Positions 26,282 through 37,442 are shown, counted from the first letter of the stretch. The stretch is DNA of 64,000 bases from Anastatus disparis (GCA_017163975.1 JAFFSR010000227.1:8732501-8796500); one strand, 5' to 3'. Program-made: numbers and translations. Notes: generated from the sequence alone by a model not told the origin.

Positions 26282-26337
26282 GACTAATTTTATTGATTTC
26301 ATTGATTTCAAAAAAGTCGAACTTTCCGATCACTGTG

Positions 26338-26382
26338 ACTGATTCCTGCCCCTTTACATCAATTTCATACTAAAGTCTATCA
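26338..26382 (-). promoter_or_regulatory. Core promoter of OBP 3
   Basis: TGATAGA (26382-26376), TATGAAA (26369-26363) and TCAGT (26342-26338). The initiator A is 59 nt upstream of the ATG. The TATA box is weaker than in OBP 1, 4 and 6. Confidence 0.65.
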
Positions 26383-26636
26383 CTTCTAACTAATATGAAA
26401 AACATTCAAAATACTTTTTTAATAATTGTATAACATTAAAATGTTTAGATGTCACGACTAAATCGTGCTTATTCGAATTAGTTTTATGCTGAATCTTATC
26501 AATTTTCACCATTCAATAGTAGCAATGGGTACAATTCCAATTGATTTCTATTTCTTTTTATGGAATCCGAAACCTCGTGACTCTTTGGCAAACATTTTTA
26601 GGTATGACTTCAGCGTGGTTAAAGTAAATCGGATTG

Positions 26637-26705
26637 AATCGTGATTTTTATTATTATTAAATCGTGATTTTTATTATTATTAAATCGTGATTTTTATTAT
26701 TAAAT
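26637..26705. repeat. 23-bp minisatellite, three units
   Basis: AATCGTGATTTTTATTATTA-type units repeat three times head to tail between OBP 3 and OBP 4. The third unit is slightly short. Confidence 0.85.
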
Positions 26706-27420
26706 ATCAAAATAATAATTATAGTGTATAAATCAACAAAATTAGCAAATGAATAAGGAGATAAAATAATCTGATTTATTGGGCTAGTGATTATGATTTG
26801 AAGTATGGGAACTTACTGCACAACACTTTTGCTAATTTCAGAATAAAAAATTAATATTAAAGTTTATTTTATTGAAAATAAACTACAAATCATAACAGAA
26901 ATCGAACTTTATGTACATAGTTTTCACGTTTTCGAGATAAAAAAGAGGTTTTATTGAAAAATACATAAATAGATCATCATACTATTTACAATAAAATTTA
27001 TTTTTATTTATTTATGTAAGTAATTTAGTTTCATAATTGAATTATTAGTTTTTCCCTTTATCATGTAATAATTCTCCTTTTCAAAAGCTGTTATTTTTTA
27101 AAAATACATAACTTAAAAAACTAATTGCCGTCGAATTCTAATTACAGGAAATATGTAAACTAAAATAGAAAATATTTATTAAAATTTATGCCTTAAATCG
27201 ATAGGATCAAAACACTCAAAAATATAATGGTTTAAATATTTATAATATAATGAAAATATAAAAGAAAATTTTATAATAATACCTTTTGAGATACTGTTGA
27301 ATAGAATGAGGATTACGCAAATAAGCAAAGTATCGCTAAATTACAATGATTTTTAGTTCAAGGTAATAAAAGTTGAAAGCAGTGTCTTTCTTTTAAATAA
27401 AATTATAAATAAAATATAAG
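26706..27420. other. Intergenic, OBP 3 to OBP 4
   Basis: Homopolymer-rich AT spacer. No exon, SINE or splice-flanked open frame was recognised. Confidence 0.6.
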
Positions 27421-27459
27421 CAAACGAATAAAGAATAATTATAGAATCCTAATTCTAAA

Positions 27460-28320
27460 TTACACTTTTGAATGATCAATTAAATCATAGAGTTTTTTAT
27501 TTTCAAGACACTTAATATATTCAATTTCTTCTTGAAAATCGTTTTTGTTTACTGTAATAAGAAACCAAAGAATTAATTTTATTTGGTAAATTATTAAATT
27601 AACATTATTAAAAAAAATATATTACCATGAGAAGAATTGCATTCCTCTACAACGGAATTAATTTTTTCTGCAGGAACGTCTCCTTTCTTCCTCGAGATGA
27701 AGAATTCTAGATTTACAGTTCCATCATCATTCAACTGAATTGAATAAATGAGCATAATAAAATAATAGAAGCTATTTTATAAGGTATGTAAGATATTAAT
27801 AATTTTGATTTAAAGATTAATATTTACCGCTCCAATGATTTTCATAGTACAAATTCCAAGTAAATACATCGAAGTTTCTGGGGCAAAATTTTCAGTTTCT
27901 TCTAAAAATTATTTAAAAAATGTTGCAAATGTTCATCGAAAAAGAAATAATAAAATGTTTAAATTTTAGTGTCAATAAGTAATAATTATTGTGAAATATT
28001 TACTATATTTTCTGTTAACTTAATATTTTATGATTAAAAAATTGAACTTGACATAAATTACAAATCAAATCAATTTCTATTTTCTGAAAATTAAGATTAT
28101 TTGTTTGCATTATTTTACCTTCAGTGATATTATACTTTTTTATACATTCCCCAAATTTTTCTTCTACTTCAGAAGGATCTTTGTCGATCTAATAAAATAA
28201 TATCTTAAATTAGAAAATATGAATTAGTAAAAATATATTATTCTGTAAAATTCAATATCATACGATTTCAGTAGAAGCTCCAATAATATAAACAAAAAGA
28301 ATACTAATTACAATTTTCAT
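27460..28320 (-). CDS. C-minus odorant-binding protein, OBP 4
   Basis: Exons on the minus strand: 28320-28264, 28188-28119, 27901-27828, 27734-27626 and 27551-27460 (133 aa), with GT-AG introns and shared phases. The signal peptide is MKIVISILFVYIIGAST. The cysteines lie in GECIKKY (34), GICTMKI (60), VEECNSS (99) and YIKCL (118), spaced x25, x38, x18, with no Cys at the C2 and C5 positions. After C3 the exon-4 start reads LNDDGTVN, the family's conserved turn. The C-terminus is short and ends in KV. It lies in the same orientation as OBP 1-3, about 1.1 kb upstream of OBP 3, with its own promoter. Confidence 0.88.
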
Positions 28321-28374
28321 GATTGATTTTGTTTTTTTACCAATAGTGTAATATGAAACTGTTTGAATTTTAAG

Positions 28375-28419
28375 ACTGGTTCGTGTCTACTTAAGTTAGT
28401 TTTATACTAAATGTTATCA
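28375..28419 (-). promoter_or_regulatory. Core promoter of OBP 4
   Basis: TGATAAC (28419-28413), TATAAAA (28406-28400) and CCAGT (28379-28375, one change from TCAGT). The TATA T is 29 bp from the initiator A, which is 57 nt from the ATG. Confidence 0.7.
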
Positions 28420-28758
28420 GTTTGTACAAATATTAAATATGTCAGAGCTGCGATATGAAATGCCACGTAAAATAATAACTTTGTATTATATTCATTTAGG
28501 TATAAGCTCCAAAAAATTTAATATTATTTTATAAAAAATTTTAGATTTTTGATTTTAGATAATTCTTACGGTTTCTACGTCAAAAACATGCATTGTTTTT
28601 TACTTTTTTCTATGAAAAAAAAGATTTTTGAAATCATTCTATATTTCGGTTTCAAATAAGAACCTACCCTAAATTAAATAAAAACAAAAAGATTAACAAT
28701 AATTGTAAAAAATTTATTCAAAAACACTTTATAATGATTACATTATTTTCATAAAAAA

Positions 28759-30713
28759 TCATTCGAAATCGTCTAAGTAAAATAGATTAAGTAAATCAGC
28801 AAATTTATCCTTTGTAAAACAGTCTAAATATTTAATTTGTTCTTTCATGTCATTTTTGTGTTCTGAAAAACAAAATTAATTTTGTTTATTAAATTATTAA
28901 ATTACGTGTAGCAAATAATATATACTACCATAAAAAGAATTGCATTCTTCAATAACTGCATGAATTTTTTCGACAGAAGCATTTTCTTTCTTAAATTGCA
29001 TGAAATACTCTTCATTTATAGTTCCGTCATCGTTCAACTGAATTAAATAAACAAGAAAAATTTAAAGATATATCCCAATTCGTAAAATATTAAGGTATCA
29101 GGCCTGAGTTTAAGCCTGAAAAAAAAATTTTATGTAGTGATAATTTTTTTCTTCTAATAATATTAATTAATAAAATTTTTCTTTGCCTTAAATATATATT
29201 AAATATAAGACTTTGACCCAAGAATAATTTTTAAAAACCTCATCCTATGCTTAAAATTCTTTTAATTAGTCGAAGAATTGATTTTTTTAATTTCGGTATT
29301 TGCCGCAGACTTTCTCAGACAATTTTCAATTAATTGACCTCAAAATTTCCAGAGATCTTCAGTTTACATATCTTCACAAAATAATAGTGCTAAATTTTTG
29401 ATAAGATAAGTTTAAGTGAATGTTAAACGGAATTACTTACATGAAATTCACGAAAATATTTATTTTTTTTTCAACTTTTTTCAAACCAAACCTTTAAATT
29501 CTTTTTTTTTTTAATTAAAACTGTTATTTTGTGAAAAACTGAAATTTTTAGGTCAATTAATTGAAAATTGGCTGAGAAAGTCTACAGCAAGTACCAAATT
29601 AAAAAAAATAAAGTCTTCGATTAATCCTTTTGATTTAGTCTCTAAGAATTTTAAGCATGAGATGAGGTTTCTTAAAATTATTCTTGGGTCCAAGTCTTGT
29701 ATTCAATATATATTGTATATTAAAGGTAAAAAGAAGCTTTATTAATTAATATTATTAGAAAAAAAATTATCATTATATTGAAATTTAATTTTTTTTAGGC
29801 TTAAACTCAGGCCTGATACCTTAAAATAATTATTATATTTAATTGAATATTATTATACTTACTCTTCCAAAGTATTTCAATTTACACATTAGAATTAGAT
29901 GGAACCCAATGGTATCAGGAATATGATAAACTTGTTTTGAAAAACATTAGAATATTAGTACATTTATTAATAAGCTATAATAATCCCTGGTGGAAATTGA
30001 AACGTTTTTTTTACCATTTTTTGGCCAGTAGAAATGGAAACGCTTTTTTTTAACATTTATTGGCTATTCATTTGGTATTTTTATTACTAATAACCTCAAA
30101 TTTTTATACACACCATTTTTAATGCTCACATTTCTACCAGGGATGGAATAAGTATTTTTTAAGAAGGTAAATACAGTAATTTTGGGACAAATATAAGAAT
30201 AAAATGTAAGTCATAATATTAAACCGGTTTTTTTCACAATAAAAAAAATGATGTAAACAAATTTTGTTTTTATAAATTAATTCTTTAAAATATTAAGTAT
30301 AGGTCGAAGCTGTTATTTTTATCATATTCATTTTTTTGCGAGTTTCAAGTTATAAAAAATACTCTAAACAGCGTTTCGAGACTGTTGTTTTTACCTTAGC
30401 AACATCAAATGAATAATATATATTTTTATGTGTTTTTTTTACTAAAGTTATTCAAATGATAGTTTTAACTTAAAATTAATTTTGAACAAAGAATATTATT
30501 TTTTAAATTGTTATACCTTCAGTTGCATTGTATCCTTTTATGCAACTTATGAAGTGTTCCATGTCTTTGGAATTAGTTTTTTCGATCTAGAAAATTATTA
30601 CAAATAAAAGAATATGAAAAAGTAACATTTTTTTATTTTATAAAAATTAATTATACCGGTGAAGCAAATATTCCAGTGGTACAAACCAACAGTAAAATTC
30701 CTACAGTTTTCAT
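28759..30713 (-). CDS. C-minus odorant-binding protein with transposon-filled introns, OBP 5
   Basis: Exons on the minus strand: 30713-30657, 30586-30517, 29930-29863, 29037-28929 and 28862-28759 (135 aa). The signal peptide begins MKTVGILLLVCTTGIFA. The mature cysteines lie in ISCIKGY (34), LMCKLKY (58), IEECNSF (97) and YLDCF (116). C1-C3 spacing is 23 because the acceptor of exon 3 has moved six bases in frame to AACAAG; the ancestral acceptor position now reads AA. Intron 2 (about 590 bp) holds a 158-bp CCCTGG-type MITE and intron 3 (about 825 bp) a 727-bp TTAA foldback. The C-terminus is longer and acidic (ends DDFE). AATAAA lies at 28718-28713. Despite the insertions the frame is fully open. 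Confidence 0.82.
29094..29820. mobile_element. TTAA-flanked foldback element in intron 3 of OBP 5
   Basis: TTAA at 29090-29093 and 29821-29824 bounds termini that read GGTATCAGGCCTGAGTTTAA inward from each end. The two arms match, imperfectly, for roughly 300 bp (to about 29395 and from about 29520), leaving a short centre. There is no transposase frame. TTAA target duplication is typical of piggyBac-type and Kolobok-type DNA elements; which one cannot be settled here. Confidence 0.85.
29985..30142 (-). mobile_element. CCCTGG-type MITE, copy B, in intron 2 of OBP 5
   Basis: Termini CCCTGGTGGAAA and TTTCTACCAGGG, flanked by AT on both sides. Its left end matches the right end of copy A (3958-4855) read in reverse, including GAAACG and the ACCATTTT-TGGCC segment. 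Its right end matches the left end of copy A (GCATTAAAAATGGTGT). It looks like an internally deleted, inverted relative of copy A. Confidence 0.82.
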
Positions 30714-30768
30714 TTTTTACTTTATTATTTTAACTAATTGTATAACGTTCAACTATTCAATTACTGTG

Positions 30769-30813
30769 ATATATTTGTGTCTATTCTTGTCAGTTTTATA
30801 TTAAAGCTTATCA
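30769..30813 (-). promoter_or_regulatory. Core promoter of OBP 5
   Basis: TGATAAG (30813-30807) and TATAAAA (30800-30794). The expected initiator around 30771 reads TATAT instead of TCAGT. The implied leader is still 58 nt. Confidence 0.6.
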
Positions 30814-30829
30814 ATTTTAGTCAATATTA

Positions 30830-31297
30830 AAGTTATTAAAAATGTGTAAATATATTTATTTTTTTTAATCCCAAAACAAACTAAGACATTATGAACATCA
30901 ATATTTTCTTTCAGTAAATATTAAACTTGGGCATTACTGAATAACAAAAAATTCAATGATACTTGGAATCTTATCTTTTCAGAATCCTAGTTTATTTATA
31001 TTTGTTCATTTTAATATTTAGATAATTAATAATGAACTTGATTATTTAATAATGTTTAATTTTTAGATTTTTTTTATCTATTAATTTCTTTAAATTACTG
31101 GAAATAATCTGAAAGTCATTGGCTATAAATTTATTTCCAACTAATTTCAAAAATTATGTATTATTCTTACGCGGTGTAGTAGCAACATTTTAGTCATTTC
31201 CATTATACTAAATTAATGATTTGAAATTGATCGTATATAATTAAAACAAAAAGTCATGAAGTCAAAAATAAAAATAAAGTAAATAAAGAAATTATTT
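30830..31297. other. Spacer upstream of OBP 5 with part of an old interspersed repeat
   Basis: AT-rich. The last 70 bp or so (AAAAAGTCATGAAGTCAAAA onward) resemble 20980-21060 and 21230-21290, so this is a copy of an older repeat. It is interrupted by CCCTGG-type element C and resumes at 32345. Confidence 0.55.
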
Positions 31298-32344
31298 CCC
31301 TGGTAGAAAATTTCACTGTTATTTGGTCATATTTTGACCAGTTTTAGAAAAAATGACCAAGAAATGACCAATATTAATCAGAAAATAACCAATTTATCCG
31401 CTTATTGACGACGGTTAATAGTCAAAAACTGCTATAAATATGATCAATCATTTTATTATATTATTATAATAAATAATACATTAATTTTTTTTTATTATTA
31501 AATATTATACTAAATTATGAAACAATATTAATATTAAATAAAATTTGTAACCACAAATATAACTTTTATCAATTATTTTTAATGAGAAACGAGTTCGATG
31601 AAAAAATTCAATTTATGTATCCCATTTACGATATTACATCAGTTAGTGTGTTTGACAAATTTTTTCTAAATCACAGTCTTGAGAACTATATCACAGCTTT
31701 CTTCAACAGTTAATTCATTTTCACTGCAACCATTGTTTACACTGTTTTTAATAACCTCAAATTTTACACTTTCCACTCTTCTCCAATAGACTTGTTAAAC
31801 TTATTGACTTGATGATACATTAGTCTATTTTCTTCCTTTTTTTTAAATTTTCTTTTCTTATTTGAAGACTCCGTACTTTTCAAAAAATGAACTACTTTAT
31901 TAATTTGTGTCTGTTTTGCAGTTCTCTCAAGTTTTGGAAACTCTACCACTTTTTCTCTCTTCCTCGTTTTCTCTTTCTCTCTCACTCTCTTTTAGCATAC
32001 TTGCAAGGCAAGGTTAAAACAGAGTCATGGCAGCCTGAGAACTAACCTTAAATCTCTAAAATATTTATTTAAAGTCTCTGCCATTTTTATTATGCTGTAA
32101 CATAATTTTTAGGCTTTTTGTGATCTATTTTAACTTTACCGCATTAGCAAGTTAATTTTTGTAAAGAAATTCTCTTCGTTGAAGAAAAGAAATATATCTA
32201 TAAATTTATTTGCATAAAGTATATATCTATATATATTAGCAATTTCACCATATTTTGGTCATTTTGTGATTAAAAAATTAGTCATAAAAAAATGACTAAT
32301 AAATTACTAATGGCCATTTTTGAATGGTCTATTTTCTACCAGGG
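31298..32344. mobile_element. CCCTGG-type terminal-inverted-repeat element, copy C
   Basis: Starts CCCTGGTAGAAAATTT and ends TTTCTACCAGGG, 1047 bp. The subterminal parts are rich in GGTCAT, GACCA and TGACCAA motifs in both orientations. TT borders both ends. It sits inside an older repeat whose uninterrupted form is seen at about 21000-21100. A lysine-rich open frame (31985-31764, minus) lies inside but shows no transposase motif I know. Confidence 0.82.
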
Positions 32345-32723
32345 TTTAAGTATGATATTTTAGAAATAAATCGCATTAAATAGTAAAAAACTTGTAAATA
32401 TAAATTCTGATAATGTTAACGTGCGTTACGAAAAGTAACATGTTTTATTTGTCTTAGGAAAAAAAGCATGTTTCGGCTTTTTAAGAAAAAAAGTGTTTCA
32501 TGCACTTGACGGGGAGATATGAAAGAATCTATTATATTCTTTAAACTCTGATTAGTGTGATATAATATTTTATTAGTTCAATTATATAAAAGTAAATAAG
32601 AAAGTTATTTATCAACAAAGATTTGAAATAATATAAGAGTTACTAAGGGGCCCACAATATGATACGATCCTAGCCTATTGAGTCTCTTACAGTTTAGATA
32701 TATCTGCATTAGTTTGGATTAGA

Positions 32724-32893
32724 CCCTGTAAGAAAATTAACCATTTTTTGACCATGTTTTACTGGTCAACGCATGTTTAAATGACATCAAAAAATTTTGT
32801 TTACAGTATTTCCAGAATTGCTAGATACATGCCATTTTATCATGCGTTGACCAATATAACATGGCCAAAAATTGGTTTATTTTCTTATAGGGG
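32724..32893. mobile_element. 170-bp foldback MITE
   Basis: Left CCCTGTAAGAAAAT and right ATTTTCTTATAGGGG are inverted, and the arms continue (TTGACCATG; GGTCAACGCATG with CATGCGTTGACC). The centre is about 75 bp. The GACCA-rich content and CCCTG termini make it a probable relative of element C. Confidence 0.78.
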
Positions 32894-33283
32894 AATTTTA
32901 AGATTATACATTTTCAAATAAAACTGAGATCTCAATTTGTATGGTTAACTTCGGTAATACTTCGAGCAAACATTCGAAATTAAACATTTTTAAAATTTAA
33001 CATTTGTATTGTAATTTGTTTACTTGTACTTCAATTTCACTTATTAATATTTTTCATTCAGAATATTGTATGTTTTATTGTTTGTATTTATTTTATATTG
33101 CATTTAATATGTTTATATATTACATGTTTTTAATAAACAATAGTTGAATTTAATACATGAGACTTTTTATTTACACTATAATTTGAACACGTGTCATTTA
33201 ACCCATCCATAGTATGTTAAAAATTAAATTATTTTTATTGGTGTTTATAATAAAATTATTTATTACTAATTAATCATAAAAAA
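32894..33283. other. Spacer between MITE and the 3' end of OBP 6
   Basis: AT-rich. AATAAA for OBP 6 lies at 33289-33284. No other feature recognised. Confidence 0.5.
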
Positions 33284-33328
33284 TTTATTCAGAATCACTT
33301 TTAACGATTACATTATTTTGATGAATAA

Positions 33329-34162
33329 TCATTTAGAAAGAGTTATTGGATTTATTAAATCAGGCAATTTTTCTTTTTCAAGGCAATTTATATATTTGAT
33401 TTCTTCTTGGAGATTCTTTCTGTCCACTGTAAGAAAAAATTAAGAATTAATGATATTTACTTAATTATAAAATTAATGATAGTACAAAAAATGCTTTACC
33501 AAAAACAGAATTGCATTTTTCAAGAACCGCATGAACTTTCTCGTCAGAAACGTCTTCTTTTTTGTGTGGAAGGATATATGCTTCATTTATAGTTCCATCA
33601 TCATTGAACTGAGTTAATAAATAAGCAAAATTTAAATATATATATCATTTGGATAGGTATTTAAAAAAAACTGTTATTGAATTTAATATTATTACTTACT
33701 GCTCCAACGTGTCTCATCGTACATATTGTGACTAAATAAAATGCAGTTTCCAAAGGAAGTTTATCAGTTTCTTCTAAAAAATATCAGAAAAGTAATGTAT
33801 TCATTGATAAAGCATAACAATTAATTGCTTAGACTCTAATTGTAATAATAAATCAATATTGTACAATTTATGCTGTTTGTTTTCTAATTAGAGATATTGA
33901 AACGAAAATTTTAATTTAACAATAATTTAAAATCAAAAATATTATTTTTTATATTATTTTACCTCTAGTTATATTATATACTTTTATGCATTTTTTAAAG
34001 CTTTCTTCCTCTTTGGAATTATCCTCGTCAATCTAATAGAACAATATCACAAATTAGAGAATATGAAGTAGTTAAAAATTGTTGTTTTATAAAAATTTCT
34101 CATACCGGTTTAGCGAAAATTCCGACCGCACAAACAAAAAGTAAAATTGCTATACTTTTCAT
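33329..34162 (-). CDS. C-minus odorant-binding protein, OBP 6
   Basis: Exons on the minus strand: 34162-34106, 34032-33963, 33773-33700, 33608-33500 and 33426-33329 (135 aa). All introns are GT-AG. The signal peptide begins MKSIAILLFVCAVGIFA. The cysteines lie in KKCIKVY (34), TICTMRH (60), LEKCNSV (99) and YINCL (118), spaced x25, x38, x18. The C-terminal INPIT resembles the INPIEI end of the plus-strand gene OBP 7, so OBP 6 is the closest minus-strand relative of the plus-strand group by that criterion. It is the first gene of the minus run, head to head with OBP 7 across about 1.9 kb. AATAAA lies at 33289-33284. Confidence 0.9.
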
Positions 34163-34217
34163 GCTTGTCTTTATTGTATTCACTGATTGTATTATGCCCA
34201 ACTGTTCAATTGCTATG

Positions 34218-34262
34218 ACTGATTCGTGTCTATTTGCGTCAGTTTTATACTAAAGCTTATCA
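34218..34262 (-). promoter_or_regulatory. Core promoter of OBP 6
   Basis: CTGATAAG (its TGATAAG at 34262-34256), TATAAAA (34249-34243) and TCAGT (34222-34218). The TATA-initiator distance is 29 bp and the leader is 58 nt. This is one of the best-preserved copies. Confidence 0.75.
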
Positions 34263-35388
34263 GTTTTGGCCAATATAACTATTGAAAATTCCACGTACAA
34301 TAATGAACTTTTATTTTTTAATCACATTAATATATTAAATAAATTTATTTTCAACTCTACACCTGTTTTTTAAAATAAAAAATACATTTATTCCATTTCT
34401 TAAAATAAAAGATAATATGATTATTTGATATGAACATCTTTATCTTATTTGTTTGAATACTGGTCTGTTTAGAAATCTTTTTCTTTCTATACTTTTTAGA
34501 TAATTATTAATGAATTTGATAATATAGTAATGTTTTATTCATATAACTATTCACATTAAGTATATTTTTGTTTAATGTGTATCCATTCTCTGAAATAATA
34601 AAAATTTCTTAATTTCTAAAAAAATAAAAAGCTTCTGCTTAATACCCAAGTAGATTTGTTATTGGTTTTAAATAATTTCCATTTGAAATTGATTAATGTT
34701 GATAACTTGTTGTTACATTTTTTTGGCCATTAAACAAACACTAAAATAAATTAATGACTATTATTAGCCACGATCACGCTACATGGAAGTTTTTTGTTTT
34801 CTGTATTGCGAAAACTATATCATCTTCAAATATTCCATATTTTCATATGAAAATTCAAATGATATTGTTAATAAATTCAGAAAAAATAACATTTGAAATA
34901 TAGTCCAACTTCCATTAAAATATTTACTCCATCGTATAAAATAGGATTGTTTCTGTATTATTTTTAAGTAGGCACATTATTAGATCATTAATGAAATATT
35001 TAGAGTGAATTGATAAAATTTACATGAATTTTAATGTTTTAGTATAAACTTCATTGAAGTGAATATATTGTAGAAAATTTAATTATAAAATTGCATAAAA
35101 TTTGATATAAATAGTATAAGTTTTAGTCTAAATGCAAATTTAGTGCAACTACTCAAGTTTTTATGTTGAAACTTGAATGATGGCTCTTTTATTACAATAC
35201 CTCAAATTTTAAGCACAAGTATAGAAAGTTCTATGAAACTGTGATACCAACTAAATTTCATGTGAATATGTAAATTTTAATGCAAATAAATATTATGTCA
35301 AAATAAAAAACTCGATGTTATTTCTTTAATTTTAATCTAAATTAAATTAGCTTTTTAAATTATAGTTAAGCTTTAATCATAGATTGTC

Positions 35389-35489
35389 TAGCAAAAAATT
35401 ACCATGTTATATAGTAAAAACACGAAACATAGAAATTTTTATTACATTTTTAGTAAATTTTACTATGTAACATGTCAATTTTTTTGCTA
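35389..35489. repeat. 101-bp inverted repeat upstream of OBP 7
   Basis: TAGCAAAAAATTACCATGTT faces its near complement ending TTTTTTTGCTA, with inner arms around ATAGTAAAA / TTTTACTAT. The homologous site in copy 2 (about 39380-39480) is more degraded. Probably a MITE older than the duplication. Confidence 0.6.
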
Positions 35490-35604
35490 TGATAGCAGTT
35501 TGCAACCACATTATGATTGTATCTTGTAATTTTTACCATAACAAATTTCTCAGTATAGAATAGCATAGACTAGAAGAGGTTAAGTTTTAAAATCACAAAA
35601 AAAG

Positions 35605-35740
35605 CAAAATTTTTACAATTTTCGTAATTAATTTTTTAAATTTTACCAATTATATAATATCAAACTATTCAATTATTAATTAATTTAATAATTCAAAGCC
35701 AGTTTTATTCTGAATTTTATTAGTATTTGTCATTATTGAG
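35605..35740 (-). pseudogene. Relic of a minus-strand OBP promoter and signal-peptide exon
   Basis: Read on the minus strand there is a decayed GATA/TATA block (AATTCAGAATAAAACTGGC), then leader-like sequence, then ACG in place of ATG followed by codons for KIVKILLF and a TGA. It matches the start of OBP 4 (MKIVISILF) in wording and layout. No downstream exons remain. It lies about 330 bp upstream of the plus-strand OBP 7. Confidence 0.55.
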
Positions 35741-35970
35741 GATGAAAAATCTGCAATTATAAAATAAATTTTATAAAAAGATTCACGCTTTTTTCAGTTA
35801 AAAATAAATTTATTTTATCCCGAAATGGAAAATTATATCTAATCGTTTTGTGCAAAACTTTTTTTCCTTATATGTACATTTTTTCACAAAAATCATGCAA
35901 TAACTTCGGAATAATTTAAAAATACGAATTTATGACTATACAATTTTAACATCATTAATATTGGAAAAAA

Positions 35971-36016
35971 CTGATACGATCTAGTATAAAACTAGCTCGA
36001 ATGGACACGAATCAGT
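35971..36016 (+). promoter_or_regulatory. Core promoter of OBP 7
   Basis: CTGATACG (35971-35978), TATAAAA (35985-35991) and TCAGT (36012-36016). Initiator A at 36014, 29 bp from the TATA T and 58 nt from the ATG. Confidence 0.75.
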
Positions 36017-36071
36017 CATAATATTTAAACAGCTGGACGTTATACGATCGGTAAAAATTAGAAAGTTAATC

Positions 36072-37442
36072 ATGTATATTGCGGCAATTTTATTTTTGGT
36101 TTGTGCTGTTGGAGCTTTCGGTTCACCGGTGTGATATTAATATTTATATAATAACATATTTTTATTATTTCATAATTTCTAATTTGTAATATCCTTTTAG
36201 ATTGAGCAAGATCAGTCCAAATGGGATGAAAAAGTTAAGGATTGCATGAAAGTATACAATGTAACTCCAGGTATAATATTACAAAAAATAATATTTCCTG
36301 CTATTTTTAGTCTATAAAAACATTCATTTAGAACTTTTATAATTAAAAAAAAATTAAATGATCTTGCTTACTGATCACTATTAGAAATAAAACATTTTTC
36401 TAATATTATTATTCATTTATAATAAAAAAAACTTTTTTTTTTAAATTTTATAGAAGAATTTAAAAATTTACCCCTTGGTGATTCGATATCTTTAATCTTC
36501 ATATGCGGAGCGAAAATTTTAGGACAAGTAAGTAATGATATTTATAACCTGTTCAACAGTAATTATTACTTTATACTATATTATATACCTGAATAGAAAG
36601 TAAAGTAGATTATAGAAAATGAAATATTGTGATGATTTAAAAAATAAAATATTTTTTTTATTGTTATAAGTTCTAAAATAGTACATTATTCTATTAGAGA
36701 GAAAAATAGGATATTCTCTTATGAATTGTCTTGGCACCCGAGCGTAGCAAAGGTGTTACAAATGACAAGTAGCAGATCCATCTTGCTATGCCTGATTTGC
36801 GTAAACAAAATACTACATGCCCTTCGGAGAGCACTAAATAAGTATTTTGCTCACGCCAAACAGGTATAAAAAATCGAATTTTACTCACTGTGTTGAGAAA
36901 AAGTAGTTCATGGGTGTAGATACACAAAAATAAATTTTCGCTTTGTGTGATCGTCTTCCTTTTTTATTCAGACAACGTATGTGTTGCCTATCGAACAATA
37001 AACTTTGATATTTTATTTTTTTTTTACAAATGGATGATATTGAGACGCCCGCATTATCGCAACTAATTTGATAAAATTCTACATGTTTATATCAGGCATG
37101 CTCAATAGAATTATTGTCTTGAACTCTAGATTAAATCAAGTATGTAATATTGTTTTTTTCAGTTAAATGAAGATGGAACTATAAACAAGGAAAAAATTCT
37201 CTCTTTGAAGAAAGAAGAAGCATCTGCTGAAGAAGTTAGCAAAATTATTGAAAAATGCAATTCTGTTAAAGGTTCAACATTTTTTTCTCATAATTGATTC
37301 AATAATTAGAAAAAAAAATTAATCTTTGCTTTTTTTTATTTTAATTGCAGTAAACCATAATGATTTACGAGAAGAAATGAAATATCTGCAATGTTTTGAA
37401 AAAGAAGGAATATCTGATTTAATTAATCCAATAGAAATCTAA
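36072..37442 (+). CDS. C-minus odorant-binding protein, OBP 7 (intact plus-strand gene)
   Basis: Exons: 36072-36128, 36201-36270, 36454-36527, 37163-37271 and 37351-37442 (133 aa). The signal peptide begins MYIAAILFLVCAVGAFG. The mature cysteines lie in KDCMKVY (34), FICGAKI (60), IEKCNSV (99) and YLQCF (118), spaced x25, x38, x18, with no Cys at C2 or C5. The exon-4 donor is GTTCAA, weak but shared with OBP 8. Intron 3 is long (635 bp) and matches the corresponding introns in OBP 8 and 9, so its length is ancestral to the plus-strand group. AATAAA lies at 37487-37492. It is the only plus-strand unit with all five exons intact and the likely parent form of OBP 8 and 9. Confidence 0.88.

Noticed and set aside
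26637..26705. Three-unit repeat as a CRISPR-like array
   Set aside because: Units are head to tail without unique spacers, in eukaryotic DNA; it is a simple minisatellite.
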